This document shows, piece after piece, positions 34,367-43,748 of a stretch of 64,000 nucleotides of DNA. The DNA lies in the NCBI GenBank assembly GCA_027486675.1, contig JAIXOQ010000005.1, positions 434,001 through 498,000 on the forward strand. The letters are read 5' to 3'. The DNA comes from Pseudomonadota bacterium (GTDB lineage Bacteria > Bdellovibrionota > UBA1018 > CAIMNF01). Below the pieces are notes generated by a model, which was given only the letters and a program-made list of their open reading frames with translations, was not told the DNA's origin and made no database searches. Made by a program: the position numbers and the translations under genes. Each line of letters opens with the position of its first letter. Position 1 is the stretch's first letter.

Positions 34367-35129
34367 GGATCGTCCCGATGCGCTCTGGCCTAAAGGTCAT
34401 CGTGCTTTGATCGAAATCAAGCCAAATGGAGAGCCAGATCACTACGGCGCGCCCTTTAATTTGGTCAAAGTCCACAAAGCCCCAAAAACGGCTGTCTTGT
34501 GAATCATCACGGTTATCACCCATCACAAAGTACTTATTTTCAGGGATTTTTGTCGGAGCTTGATTCGCAGCGAAGCTATACGCGCGCTTGTCTTCCATGA
34601 TGATCCCGGTTTTATCTTCCCGAAACTTCTCATACATGACCGTCATCTGATCTTTTGGGTAGCGCGGGTTATTCTCAAGATCCGTGAAAATGGCATCAAC
34701 CTTGTCTTGCTCGACCGGCTTTCTTTCTAAGGCCTGCCCATTGATGAAAACCTCTTTGTTCCGGACCTCTACAGTGTCGCCTGGGGTGCCGACGATCCGC
34801 TTGATGTAGTAGAAATCTGGGTCTACGGGATACTTAAAAACGATGATGTCGCCACGTTTCGGCGGGTCAAAGTGGAAAAAATACCGTGGTTTCTCACCAA
34901 TCCAGTCCGTGAATGGCACCCGTAAGCCATAAGAAGCCTTGTTCACAAAGATCTGATCCCCCACGTACAGGGTTGGAATCATCGATCCCGAAGGGATTTT
35001 AAAGGGCTCTATGAATGTGGAGCGAATCGCAAGCACAAAGAGCAGGGCCGAGACCAATGAAAGAGTGCCTTCGAGTGCCCAGTGACGAGGTTTTTTCCTC
35101 TGTTGGACCGCAGTTTTCCCGTCTGTCAT
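34359..35129 (-). CDS. lepB: Signal peptidase I
   Basis: LepB removes signal peptides from exported proteins. It has one N-terminal membrane segment (LSLVSALLFVLAIRSTFIEPF), the catalytic Ser in IPSGSMIPTLYVGD, the catalytic Lys in YYIKRIVGTPGD and the C-terminal signature MGDNRDDSQDSRFWG. The frame reaches an ATG at 35159, but that codon overlaps the start codon of divergent lptF, so the ATG at 35129 (MTDGKTAVQQ, 256 residues) is preferred. About 50 residues between the Lys motif and the Asp box form a family-variable insert. Confidence 0.93.
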   Translation of the reverse strand: MTDGKTAVQQRKKPRHWALEGTLSLVSALLFVLAIRSTFIEPFKIPSGSMIPTLYVGDQIFVNKASYGLRVPFTDWIGEKPRYFFHFDPPKRGDIIVFKYPVDPDFYYIKRIVGTPGDTVEVRNKEVFINGQALERKPVEQDKVDAIFTDLENNPRYPKDQMTVMYEKFREDKTGIIMEDKRAYSFAANQAPTKIPENKYFVMGDNRDDSQDSRFWGFVDFDQIKGRAVVIWLSIWLDFDQSTMTFRPERIGTILK

Positions 35130-35157
35130 AATAGAGTTCGAGGTTACCCCAAGTCCC

Positions 35158-36231
35158 ATGCAGATCCTAGCGCGTTACCTAGCAGAGAGTTTTGTGAAGA
35201 ATCTTCTTCTCGCGCTCACCGGTTTGTGTGGTTTGTTCTTCTTCCAATCCTTGATCTCACAGGTCAATGAATACCCATTTTCGCAGCTCTTGATTTTAAC
35301 TCTCTATGATCTGCCTCAAATGCTGGTGATGGTAGCGCCTCCGGCTGCGATGACTGCAACAGTGCTCACACTTTCTTCCTTCGCAAAAACCTCTGAACTC
35401 GTCGCGATGTTTTCAATCGGTGTGAGTGTGAAGCAAATCGCCTCAATCATTCTCCCGCTTGTGCTTGTTTTGAGCTGTTTTTCCCTGGCCGTGCAGGACC
35501 GCGTATTGCCCAGTTTTTTTGAGAAGAAGACTTTGTTCTACATGCGGGAGATTAAACAGCGACAGGACTTCTATTTGGATGTTGCGAAAGAAAAAATTTG
35601 GTACCGATCCGATTCTCTGATCTACAACATCCGTACTTTTGATCCGAAGTTAAAAAAAATCATTGGGTTAGACATCTACGAGCTCACCCCTGAATTCACT
35701 TTGGCAGGGGTGCTTCATGCAAAAGAAGCCGTCTATCAGGATTCTTCGTGGGTCCTCAAAGAGGTGAAACGCACTCGTTTTGATCCAAAAACCGGTTATC
35801 CCTACAATGAAGAAGTTGCGGAGCAGCCGATTGCGCTGAATGAGAAGCCTGAGGACTTTCAGATGATTGAGCGCGAAGTGGATCGTTTGCGGATTAAGCA
35901 GCTCATCAAGTTCATCGATCTCAATCGGCGAAGCGGGATCGACTCCAAGGGATATGAGGTGAAGCTGCATTCTAGATTTAGCTTGGCCATCATTCCCCTT
36001 GTGCTGGCGATGGTTGCGATACCTTTCTCGGTCGGCCATCACCGCCAGGGTCGACTTGCAAAGGATATGGGCATTGTCTTTGCAATCACCTTTGTTTACT
36101 GGATGAGCTTCTCCGTGGGCTTATCGCTGGGAAAGAACGGCTCAATTCCGCCATTTGTCGGGGCATGGTCGCCTACTGTATTGTTTGGATTGTTCGCTCT
36201 CTTCAAACTTCGATTTCTCAGAAACGCATAA
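35158..36231 (+). CDS. LPS export permease, LptF/LptG family
   Basis: LptF and LptG form the membrane part of the ABC complex that extracts LPS from the inner membrane. This 357-residue YjgP/YjgQ-family protein has three N-terminal transmembrane helices, a periplasmic domain (about residues 120-265) and three C-terminal helices. It opens ILARYLAESFVKNLLLALTG and has MVAPPAAMTATVLTLSSFAKTSE. Whether it is LptF or LptG cannot be settled here; no second copy is in the window. It leads a plus-strand run into def, fmt, rpe and hutH. Confidence 0.87.
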   Translation: MQILARYLAESFVKNLLLALTGLCGLFFFQSLISQVNEYPFSQLLILTLYDLPQMLVMVAPPAAMTATVLTLSSFAKTSELVAMFSIGVSVKQIASIILPLVLVLSCFSLAVQDRVLPSFFEKKTLFYMREIKQRQDFYLDVAKEKIWYRSDSLIYNIRTFDPKLKKIIGLDIYELTPEFTLAGVLHAKEAVYQDSSWVLKEVKRTRFDPKTGYPYNEEVAEQPIALNEKPEDFQMIEREVDRLRIKQLIKFIDLNRRSGIDSKGYEVKLHSRFSLAIIPLVLAMVAIPFSVGHHRQGRLAKDMGIVFAITFVYWMSFSVGLSLGKNGSIPPFVGAWSPTVLFGLFALFKLRFLRNA

Positions 36232-36247
36232 GGTAACGAAAGTAAAA

Positions 36248-36838
36248 GTGGCTAAGTTAAAGATCTACAAATTCCCCGATGTCGTACTCGCGAAGCGCGC
36301 AAAGCCCATCGAGCGTGTGGAGAAAACTTTCTATAAAGTCGCAGACGACATGCTTGAGACGATGTACTACGCGCCAGGCATTGGACTTGCCGCAAATCAG
36401 GTCGGTCTTTTAGAGCGCATCGTTGTCATCGATACGGATTACGACTCCTATGATCCTGAGGAAGGCGAAGTTCCGCCCGAACATCAAAGAGAAGGCAGCG
36501 AGGTCATCAACGGCAAGACAGTCGTTGGGAAGAACCCCATTGTTTTGATCAATCCTGAAATCATCTACCGCGAGGGTATTAACGCGATTGAAGAAGCTTG
36601 TTTGTCCGTGCCGGACTATGCAGCTGAAGTCCAAAGAGCTGAAAAAATTCGGGTGAAGTACAAAAATATTGATGGCCTTGAAAAAGAGCTTTCTGCTGAA
36701 GGGCTGCTAGCAATTTGCATCCAGCACGAGCTCGATCATTTAGATGGGCGACTCTTTATTGATCGGTTAAATCCCTTAAAGCGAGATAGCGCAAAGCGGA
36801 GGCTCCTTAAAAATCGTAAGGAGCAGGACGAAGAGTGA
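36248..36838 (+). CDS. def: Peptide deformylase
   Basis: Def removes the formyl group from nascent proteins using a bound metal. The GTG at 36248 (VAKLKIYKFPD) is the sensible start; the open frame extends upstream into lptF but that part is not Def-like. The 196-residue protein has the three motifs GIGLAANQVG, EACLSVP (metal Cys; the usual Gly is Ala) and HELDHLDG. An insert of about 30 acidic residues (YDSYDPEEGEVPPEHQRE) sits between motifs 1 and 2. Its stop overlaps fmt, the partner that formylates initiator tRNA. Confidence 0.95.
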   Translation: MAKLKIYKFPDVVLAKRAKPIERVEKTFYKVADDMLETMYYAPGIGLAANQVGLLERIVVIDTDYDSYDPEEGEVPPEHQREGSEVINGKTVVGKNPIVLINPEIIYREGINAIEEACLSVPDYAAEVQRAEKIRVKYKNIDGLEKELSAEGLLAICIQHELDHLDGRLFIDRLNPLKRDSAKRRLLKNRKEQDEE

Positions 36839-37782
36839 GAGTTGCCTTCTTAGGTACGCCAGACTTCGCAGTGCGTGCGTTAGAGGAAGTATCCAAACAC
36901 CATGAAGTTGTTGCCGTCTACACGCAGCCTGATCGCCCTGTAGGACGGGGCTTGTCAGTGACTCCATGCCCCGTTAAGAAGCGGGCACTGGAGCTGGGTC
37001 TATCTGTATTCAGTCCGGAAAAGATATCAGATCCAGAAGAAGCAGCGCGGTTTACGGCCCTCAAGTTAGATGCAGCCGTTGTCGTCGCTTACGGACAAAT
37101 CTTAAAAAGAGCCGTCATCGATGCACCCAAACATGGATGCATTAACATTCACGCTTCCTTGCTGCCTCGGTGGCGTGGGGCTGCGCCCATCCAATGGTCT
37201 ATTCTTGGGGGAGATCAAGAAACAGGAATCACGACCATGAGAATCGTGCCGCGCTTAGATGCGGGCGACATGTTACTCAGGTCCGTTACCTCAATTTCTC
37301 CAAGCGATACCGCTACGACTTTGCACGATCGGCTTTCAGAGATGGGTGCCACACTGATTGTTGAAACGTTACTCCGACTTCAGGCAGGAGATCTTTTGGC
37401 CGAGGTGCAGGATGAATCAAAAGTTACAATCGCTTCAAAACTTACTAAGGAGATGGAGCGCCTCGAGTGGTCAAAATCTGCTGAAGAAGTCGATCGTCAG
37501 GTGCGTGCATTAAATCCTTGGCCTGGGACGCGGATTCGTACGGTGGATGGAATGAAACTTAAAATTTTGTCAGGCCGCCCCCATAGTGCAGCCCGTAAGG
37601 TTGGGACCTTAAGTGAAGAAATGGGCGCCATCTACATCGGTTGCGGAGTGGGCTCATACGAAGTGACTCGCATTCAAGAAGAAGGTAAGAAGCCAGTAAC
37701 AGCCTCTGAATTCTTTAACGGCACACGGAGTCGTGGAATTGCGCTTCCACTCCAATTGTTACCAGGAGCAGATTGGATATGA
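36835..37782 (+). CDS. fmt: Methionyl-tRNA formyltransferase
   Basis: Fmt formylates Met-tRNA for initiation. GTG is the start, overlapping the def stop by 4 nt. The 315-residue protein has VAFLGTPDFAVRALEEV, YTQPDRPVGRG, the catalytic block NIHASLLPRWRGAAPIQWSI and the folate-site DAGDMLL. The C-terminal OB-like domain (ALNPWPGTRI) is complete. It overlaps rpe by 10 nt. Confidence 0.96.
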   Translation: MRVAFLGTPDFAVRALEEVSKHHEVVAVYTQPDRPVGRGLSVTPCPVKKRALELGLSVFSPEKISDPEEAARFTALKLDAAVVVAYGQILKRAVIDAPKHGCINIHASLLPRWRGAAPIQWSILGGDQETGITTMRIVPRLDAGDMLLRSVTSISPSDTATTLHDRLSEMGATLIVETLLRLQAGDLLAEVQDESKVTIASKLTKEMERLEWSKSAEEVDRQVRALNPWPGTRIRTVDGMKLKILSGRPHSAARKVGTLSEEMGAIYIGCGVGSYEVTRIQEEGKKPVTASEFFNGTRSRGIALPLQLLPGADWI

Positions 37783-38438
37783 ATACTTTTCACATCGCAC
37801 CGTCCATCCTTTCCGCAGATTTTTCAAAACTAGAGTCTGAGGTGCGTGAAGTGGAAGCAGCAGGGGCGAGTTGGATTCATGTGGATGTCATGGATGGGCA
37901 TTTTGTTCCAAATCTCACATTTGGTCCGGATTTAGTCAGAACCTTGAAGAAGTTTGCGCAAGGCAGTTTAGATTGCCATCTGATGGTACAGAACCCAGAA
38001 CGCATGGTGCCTTGGTTCATAGAGGCGGGCGCACACGGGATTACGATTCATGCCGAAGCAACGGCTGATGCTAGCGCTCTTCTAAAAGTCATTCGTGCCT
38101 CAGGTGTGCGGGCGGGCGTTTCTTTAAATCCCGACACGCCGCTTTCTTCAATCGAAGCTTTACTGCCCGAATTGGACCTAGTGCTTGTGATGAGCGTTTT
38201 CCCGGGCTTTTCCGGGCAAAAATTTATGCCTGAAGTTTTAGAAAAAGTACGAAAGCTTAAGGCGATAAAAAAGAGTCACGGTTATTCGTACCTCATTGAA
38301 ATCGACGGGGGCATTGGGCCTTCAACGATTAAGTCCGCGACTGATGCTGGTGCTGAAATTTTGGTTGCTGGCTCTGCGGTTTTTGGTGCAACCGATCGCG
38401 CAGCAGCAATGAAAACACTTATGGAGAATGGCCGTTGA
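37773..38438 (+). CDS. rpe: Ribulose-phosphate 3-epimerase
   Basis: Rpe interconverts ribulose-5-phosphate and xylulose-5-phosphate in the pentose phosphate pathway. The 221-residue TIM barrel shows IAPSILSADFSKL, HVDVMDGHFVPNLTFGP with catalytic Asp and metal His, CHLMV, MSVFPGFSGQKF and EIDGGIG. The start overlaps fmt and the end overlaps hutH by 4 nt, so translation is coupled on both sides. Confidence 0.96.
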   Translation: MDMNTFHIAPSILSADFSKLESEVREVEAAGASWIHVDVMDGHFVPNLTFGPDLVRTLKKFAQGSLDCHLMVQNPERMVPWFIEAGAHGITIHAEATADASALLKVIRASGVRAGVSLNPDTPLSSIEALLPELDLVLVMSVFPGFSGQKFMPEVLEKVRKLKAIKKSHGYSYLIEIDGGIGPSTIKSATDAGAEILVAGSAVFGATDRAAAMKTLMENGR

Positions 38439-39934
38439 AAACTTTTAATATTGGTTCCCGTAAGCTCGACTCGTTTGATGTTTACAGTGCTGCCAGGTCG
38501 GAGACCAAGCTTGCTCTATCGGCGGGTACGAAGAAAAAAATTATCGCTGCTCATGCCCACCTGGATCAGGTCGCTGCTTCGGACGACGTTGTTTATGGCG
38601 TGAATACGGGTTTCGGAAATTTAAGTGGTGTGCGTATCCAGAAGAAAGATCTTGCGAAGCTTCAGATCAACATCTTAAGGTCCCACGCGGTTGGCACCGG
38701 TGAACCGATCTCGGATGAACGCGCAAGAATGATGCTGCTCCTCCGAATTATCACTCTATGCCAAGGGCATTCTGGAGTGGCGCTCACTACAGTTGAGGGC
38801 CTGATTGAAATGTTCAATGAGCGGGTCATCCCCTGGATCCCAGAACAAGGGTCGGTGGGCGCATCGGGTGATCTTTCGCCGCTTGCACACCTGGCTTTAG
38901 TTTTGATTGGTGAAGGGAAGGCCTACTTTGGGGGACACCTCATGTCTGGCGGGGAGGCGCTCAAAAAAGCAAAGATCAAACCCCGCAAGCTTGGGCCCAA
39001 AGAAGGGTTAGCCCTGATTAACGGCACCCAGTTTATGTTGGCCTTGGGGATTGACGCTTATGTGGAGGCATCGCACTTATTAGAGCAGGCCAACATCGCA
39101 GGCGCCCTTTCGTTAGAAGCGTTGCGTGGAACAGTCACCGCTTATGATCCAAAGATTCATAAGGCACGCCCGCATCCCGGTCAGGGCATCATCGCACACG
39201 ACATGCTTGCCATCTTAGGAGGCAGAAAACGCAGCGAAATCGCTGAAAGTCATCGTGACTGTGAGCGCGTCCAAGATCCGTATAGTTTGCGATGCATCCC
39301 TCAAGTTCACGGGGCAGTTTACGATGTTCTGAAGTTTGTGCAGGGTGTTTTAGATCGCGAAGTCGAGAGTGTGACCGACAATCCTTTGGTATTTCCGAAG
39401 GAGCGGCAAATCTTAAGTGGTGGGAATTTTCACGGGGAGATCCTTGCCTTTGCGCTCGATTTCTTAGCAATTTCTGTTGCTGAACTTGCGAGCATCTCAG
39501 AGCAAAGAATTGAAAAGCTCATGAATCCCACATTTTCGGGACTGCCTATGTTCCTGGTCCCAAACAGCGGTGTGAACAGTGGTTTGATGATTGTGCAGGT
39601 TGCGGCTTCAAGCCTGGTGAGTGAGAACAAAACCCTCTGCCATCCTGCAAGTGTTGATTCCATCCCAAGTCAAAATGACAAAGAGGATCACGTCAGCATG
39701 GGGGCTTGGGCCGCCCGTAAGGCGCTGAAAGTGGTGGAGAACACCCGCCGCGTTTTGGCGATGGAGTACCTTTGTGCAAGCCAGGGAGTGGACATGCTTC
39801 GGCCTCTGCGTACTTCTAAAACGTTAGAACAAGTGATGGAGTCCTTGCGTGAACAGGTGCCGTTTATCTCAGAAGACCGTGAGTTTCATATCGATATTGC
39901 GAAGATTGAAGAGTGGCTTAAGGCAGTGAGTTAG
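38435..39934 (+). CDS. hutH: Histidine ammonia-lyase
   Basis: HutH converts histidine to urocanate, the first step of histidine breakdown. TTG is the start, overlapping the rpe stop. The 499-residue protein has the catalytic Tyr in VYGVNTGFGNLS, the Ala-Ser-Gly triad that cyclises to MIO in GSVGASGDLSPLAHL, and the active-site blocks YSLRCIPQVHG and FHGE. No other hut genes are nearby, so urocanate use here is unexplained; the lyase family also includes tyrosine and phenylalanine enzymes, but overall motifs favour HutH. Confidence 0.88.
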   Translation: MKTFNIGSRKLDSFDVYSAARSETKLALSAGTKKKIIAAHAHLDQVAASDDVVYGVNTGFGNLSGVRIQKKDLAKLQINILRSHAVGTGEPISDERARMMLLLRIITLCQGHSGVALTTVEGLIEMFNERVIPWIPEQGSVGASGDLSPLAHLALVLIGEGKAYFGGHLMSGGEALKKAKIKPRKLGPKEGLALINGTQFMLALGIDAYVEASHLLEQANIAGALSLEALRGTVTAYDPKIHKARPHPGQGIIAHDMLAILGGRKRSEIAESHRDCERVQDPYSLRCIPQVHGAVYDVLKFVQGVLDREVESVTDNPLVFPKERQILSGGNFHGEILAFALDFLAISVAELASISEQRIEKLMNPTFSGLPMFLVPNSGVNSGLMIVQVAASSLVSENKTLCHPASVDSIPSQNDKEDHVSMGAWAARKALKVVENTRRVLAMEYLCASQGVDMLRPLRTSKTLEQVMESLREQVPFISEDREFHIDIAKIEEWLKAVS

Positions 39935-40694
39935 GGGAGGAGAGGGATCTGACTCTTTTCCAATAGTTTCTCCTGAGTGCTTCTATTGCTGGGCTGAGCC
40001 GCACATCTAAGATTCCAATGTTGGTTTTTACCTCACTTAAACGGACAAGATCACCGGTCTTTTCAAAAGCCTCGATCGCCGATTGATTCATCGGACCAGA
40101 ATACTGATTTGCCCAAGCCAAAGCAGCGGTAGCCTGTTGGCTAATTACTGTTCCGCTGATGAGAGAAAGCTGCGTAAGCGCCTTAGAAATGAAGTGGCAA
40201 GATACGGTGTTATATCTTCGTAAGCTGGAACTTGTCCGCGCTCTACTTAAATTGTCTGAGCTGAGGAAGGATCTGGCGGTGAGGATCTGAGTTTCATAAT
40301 CGGCCTGAATCGACCGAATAATTTGTAGAGTGAGACTAAGGTTTTGAATTCCAATCAACTCTGAATAGAACTCGAGTGTACCTTGGTTCGCGGGTGGCAG
40401 GGGTGCGGTCGTGCCTATATTTCTAAAGTGATTCCCCCAATATTCAAACTTTAATACCGGCATGATTGCCGGAGAGGAGGGATCTCCTGAAGTGATCTGC
40501 CGGAGCGGCCGAAGAACCTCATCTTCAATGTCGGTCGGATGCTGCGTTACATGGGCAGCAAATCCAGAAAGATCTGCAATGATCCCGCAGGGATCCCACT
40601 TTGTGGCATGAGCGCTCAAAGGCGTACCAGCTAAAAGCAGGGGGATTAACAGTCGGACTCCGGGGGGGCTCACTGCTGGGAGGATTGCCTGCAT
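39918..40694 (-). CDS. Secreted protein of unknown function
   Basis: The 258-residue product has a hydrophobic N-terminus (VRLLIPLLLAGTPLSAHA) with a likely signal peptidase site after AHA. The mature start TKWDPCGIIADLSGF has one Cys, and a second lies in VSCHFISKAL, so a disulphide is possible. The body is mainly helical. No family was recognised. Its end overlaps hutH by 17 nt on the opposite strand. Confidence 0.6.
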   Translation of the reverse strand: MQAILPAVSPPGVRLLIPLLLAGTPLSAHATKWDPCGIIADLSGFAAHVTQHPTDIEDEVLRPLRQITSGDPSSPAIMPVLKFEYWGNHFRNIGTTAPLPPANQGTLEFYSELIGIQNLSLTLQIIRSIQADYETQILTARSFLSSDNLSRARTSSSLRRYNTVSCHFISKALTQLSLISGTVISQQATAALAWANQYSGPMNQSAIEAFEKTGDLVRLSEVKTNIGILDVRLSPAIEALRRNYWKRVRSLSSPNSLP

Positions 40695-40774
40695 GACCTA
40701 AATAGTCAAGAATTGGAGGATTCAGGAAAAATCTCTGTAGTATCAACAATTTAGGCCGATACACATGAGGCCCT

Positions 40775-41614
40775 TCAATCCCAATATCCGCGCCGCACGA
40801 GCACCCACAGGGTGACGATAACCGTGATCGCCATCAGGCCCATCGCAATCCCAAAAAGCTGTGGGCTATCGAAAGGGATGGCCTGGAAGTTCATGCCCCA
40901 AAAGGAGCACCAAAAAGTCAGAGGTACAGAGATGCTGGCGAGTAGTGTGAGCTTCTTGATTTGCCGATTCGTTTTATTTGCCTGAAGTCCCCAGAAGAGT
41001 TCGATAGTCGTTACGATCTGGGATCGGTAAAGATTGATGCTCCTATAAATTTTTTCACAGTGATCGGCAAGATCCCGAAACTTCCAGGCTAAATCTCCGG
41101 ATGGTTGACAGAGTTTCTGAATCTGTTCGGTCACCGAAGTGAGGTGACCCACAGAATAGTCCATCTGATTGAGCTGCTTCTTCAGCTTCAAGAGTGACTG
41201 CGGATGGACCTCTTTTTGAAAGAGCTGTTGCTCAAATTGATCAACCTCCATAAAAAGTTGCCTCAATTCGCGCCAGGTATGATCCGTCGCGTGGTCTAAG
41301 ACATGATACAAAAAGTGCCAGATGTCCTTGTGGTCATCCGATATTTTTAAGTACTCATGCCAGGTCCCACCCCCGGGTGGAGACTCATGAGGGATTGCAA
41401 CGAGGTAATCCTTAAAAATAAGGAATTGCATTTCATATAACCTATTTTTAGCAAAAATAAACCAGACCAAAAATTGGTGCGTGTCGTAATCATCCAGCTT
41501 GGGTCTTTGATCCCGATGTAAACAATCTTCAAGGGCGAGCGGATGAACCTGAAACTCCTTCGCAAATTGATCCATCGCTTCTTGATCAGTACTTAGGATT
41601 TCTTTCCATTGCAT
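40775..41614 (-). CDS. corA: CorA-type divalent-cation transporter
   Basis: CorA proteins form pentameric Mg2+/Co2+ channels. The frame reaches 41668, but the ATG at 41614 has AAGGAG about ten bases upstream and begins MQWKEILSTDQ. The 279-residue protein has the cytoplasmic funnel, including FQVHPLALEDCL, a long helix and two C-terminal transmembrane helices. The pore signature reads WGMNF in FWGMNFQAIPF (usual YGMNF). The Tyr-to-Trp change before GMN is found in some relatives, so Mg2+ specificity is uncertain. The antiporter-like gene ends 28 nt upstream. Confidence 0.88.
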   Translation of the reverse strand: MQWKEILSTDQEAMDQFAKEFQVHPLALEDCLHRDQRPKLDDYDTHQFLVWFIFAKNRLYEMQFLIFKDYLVAIPHESPPGGGTWHEYLKISDDHKDIWHFLYHVLDHATDHTWRELRQLFMEVDQFEQQLFQKEVHPQSLLKLKKQLNQMDYSVGHLTSVTEQIQKLCQPSGDLAWKFRDLADHCEKIYRSINLYRSQIVTTIELFWGLQANKTNRQIKKLTLLASISVPLTFWCSFWGMNFQAIPFDSPQLFGIAMGLMAITVIVTLWVLVRRGYWD

Positions 41615-41642
41615 TGCCGAGCACTCCTTTGTAGGGACACAC

Positions 41643-42908
41643 TCATAACCAAAAACACACCGCCGCAATTGCAGTCGGTAGCAGCGCTGCCTTTAAAAGC
41701 AAAAATGGGCTGATCCCACCGTTTGAAAATGCAGGACTTAAGATTCCATACCCCGCAGGATTCGGTGCGTTTGCAATAACAGTTAAGCCGCCCCCGACAA
41801 CACTCCCTGCAACCAATGCGTAACGCGCAGATTCCGAAAGCCCCGGAACCAAGGACCCAAGGTATGTCAGGGCCGCGTTATCGGTGACCGCAGTGAGGAC
41901 AATAGATCCGACATAAAGAGGTAGCTCACGCAGTTGTGTCAAAATCGGCGAGAGCCACCATTGCTGGAGTCCTCCAAGCACAATGAGCCCGCTTAAGAAA
42001 AAGGCCACAAGTACTCCGTCACGGAGTTGCAATTTATTTTGGTGCTCTAGGGTCACCTGATGAAAGCCAATGAAGAAAATAAAGATGCCGATGAAAACGA
42101 CAGGATGGTGAGCCATAAATACGGCGGCCACCAGAAAGATTAAATTGATCAGTGAAATCCAAACTGGAGTTTTGATTCGTCTAGCATCCGCTACGTCCGG
42201 AGACGGAAGGTTTATCAGTGCCTTTCTGTGGCTGTAAGTCAAAAGCGATGTTGTGATTGCGCAGGAGAGTACGGCCTTCCAGCCAAACTGACTGAGCATG
42301 AAGTTCAGATCCCAGTTGAATGCATCAGCAACCATAAGAACAGGTGGAGCAGCATAAGGCGTCAGCGTCCCCCCAACCGAGACATTCACGAAAAGAACCC
42401 CAAGAGTTGCATATTTAAGCCGCTCGGAAATAGGGCGATCAAAAATACTCTTGAACAAAATCAGGGCGATGACGGTCATCGCAGCAGGTTCGGTGATGAA
42501 GCTACCCAAGAGTGGCCCTAAGAATAAGACGACCCAAAAGAACGAAATGCTTCGTGGAAGCGGTATCATTTTAGAGACCATCACCAGAGCATGAGTTGCA
42601 AAGTTAAGGATGGGGCGGGTCGCACAAATGCTCATCACCACCAGGACAAACAGTGGCTCGGTGAAGTTCCTGGATTCTAAATAATGCAAAGCCTCAGAGT
42701 TTGATTCAAAGAGCGCAATCAAAACTAAAAGCAGCGCCGCCCACAGGCCAAAAACGACTTCGACATCAGATAACAAGAGGAAGATATTCTTCGCGATCGG
42801 GTTTCGCACGCGACCCGCAAGTTTTTTGATGGGGCCTTCAAAAAACGTGTGAAGAATCGCACTTAGGAACAAAACCGCCGCAATCAGCTCTATAAAATTC
42901 GGATTCAT
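41643..42908 (-). CDS. Putative Na+/H+ antiporter, ion-transporter superfamily
   Basis: The 421-residue protein has about 11-12 hydrophobic segments. Features include the paired re-entrant-like segments FITEPAAMTVIALIL and VSVGGTLTPYAAPPVLM in the first half, with AVTDNAALTYLGSLVPG and GGGLTVIANAPNPAG in the second. This inverted pairing with Asn/Thr/Pro is typical of the ion-transporter superfamily and of the putative Na_H_antiport_3 group. The ion cannot be proven from sequence. It lies between the M48 lipoprotein gene and corA on the same strand. Confidence 0.8.
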   Translation of the reverse strand: MNPNFIELIAAVLFLSAILHTFFEGPIKKLAGRVRNPIAKNIFLLLSDVEVVFGLWAALLLVLIALFESNSEALHYLESRNFTEPLFVLVVMSICATRPILNFATHALVMVSKMIPLPRSISFFWVVLFLGPLLGSFITEPAAMTVIALILFKSIFDRPISERLKYATLGVLFVNVSVGGTLTPYAAPPVLMVADAFNWDLNFMLSQFGWKAVLSCAITTSLLTYSHRKALINLPSPDVADARRIKTPVWISLINLIFLVAAVFMAHHPVVFIGIFIFFIGFHQVTLEHQNKLQLRDGVLVAFFLSGLIVLGGLQQWWLSPILTQLRELPLYVGSIVLTAVTDNAALTYLGSLVPGLSESARYALVAGSVVGGGLTVIANAPNPAGYGILSPAFSNGGISPFLLLKAALLPTAIAAVCFWL

Positions 42909-42920
42909 TTGAAGCTCGTG

Positions 42921-43748
42921 TTACCGAATCGTGTCGCCGAGTCCATACTGAATAGGCGCCTTACTGTATTCAGCCTTCGCGCCTGACATCCACTTCTCTA
43001 GATTTCCGCGCCGTGTATCATCCGAAGGATGGGTTGACATGAACTCAGGAGGTTTCTTTCCGCCCGATGCGCCCATGCGCTCCCAAAGTTTTATGGATTC
43101 AGACGGGTCGTAACCTGCACGCGCCATGTAAAGTTGCCCGCGTTCATCGGCTTCGCTTTCGTTCCCACGCGAATACTTCAAACTAAAGAAAGTTACAGCA
43201 AAGCCCGCAGCAGCACCGCCAAGAGCGGTAAGCGTTTTACAGGTTGAATCTTTGCAAAGCAATTGTCCGCCCACGATCGTCGCTGCGCCAATCAGTAACC
43301 CTGCGGTGTGTTCACGAATGGACCGGGAATAGCTTTGTTTCCCATGTTTTAAAGTGGCGTGTGCAACTTCGTGTCCCATGACTGCGGCAAGCGCGCCTTC
43401 AGTCTTAAGTACAGGCATAATTCCTGTGTAAACGGCCATCTTTCCCCCCGGCATACACCAAGCGTTGGGTTCAGGGTTATCTAAGAGCACAACTTCCCAT
43501 TTGTAGTTTTCACCCGACGCTTTCGCGATTCGGTCTGAAACCCGATTGACCATCGCTGTCCATTCAGCATTTGTGGAGCGTTTGTTTTTAGCCTTCACTT
43601 CCTCGTAGGCTTTCGCCGCTTCGGCATTGATTTCACCATCTGAAATCTCTTTGCCGCCTAATGTCGCGCAGGAGTTTGAAAGAAGGGAGATCACCAGGGC
43701 GCTTGTGAGAAGAGTTTTGGATTTAAGCATGTTCCTTAGGCTTACCAT
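42921..43748 (-). CDS. M48-family zinc metalloprotease lipoprotein
   Basis: M48 proteins such as BepA/LoiP act on envelope proteins in the periplasm. The start at 43748 has AGGTGG seven bases upstream; a Met at 43730 is also possible. The signal peptide ends in the lipobox LSNSC. The zinc site is HEVAHATLKHG (HExxH), with the third ligand in NESEADERG. A hydrophobic loop (HTAGLLIGAATIVGG) follows the zinc helix, as in related proteins. The 5' end overlaps birA by 26 nt. Confidence 0.9.
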   Translation of the reverse strand: MVSLRNMLKSKTLLTSALVISLLSNSCATLGGKEISDGEINAEAAKAYEEVKAKNKRSTNAEWTAMVNRVSDRIAKASGENYKWEVVLLDNPEPNAWCMPGGKMAVYTGIMPVLKTEGALAAVMGHEVAHATLKHGKQSYSRSIREHTAGLLIGAATIVGGQLLCKDSTCKTLTALGGAAAGFAVTFFSLKYSRGNESEADERGQLYMARAGYDPSESIKLWERMGASGGKKPPEFMSTHPSDDTRRGNLEKWMSGAKAEYSKAPIQYGLGDTIR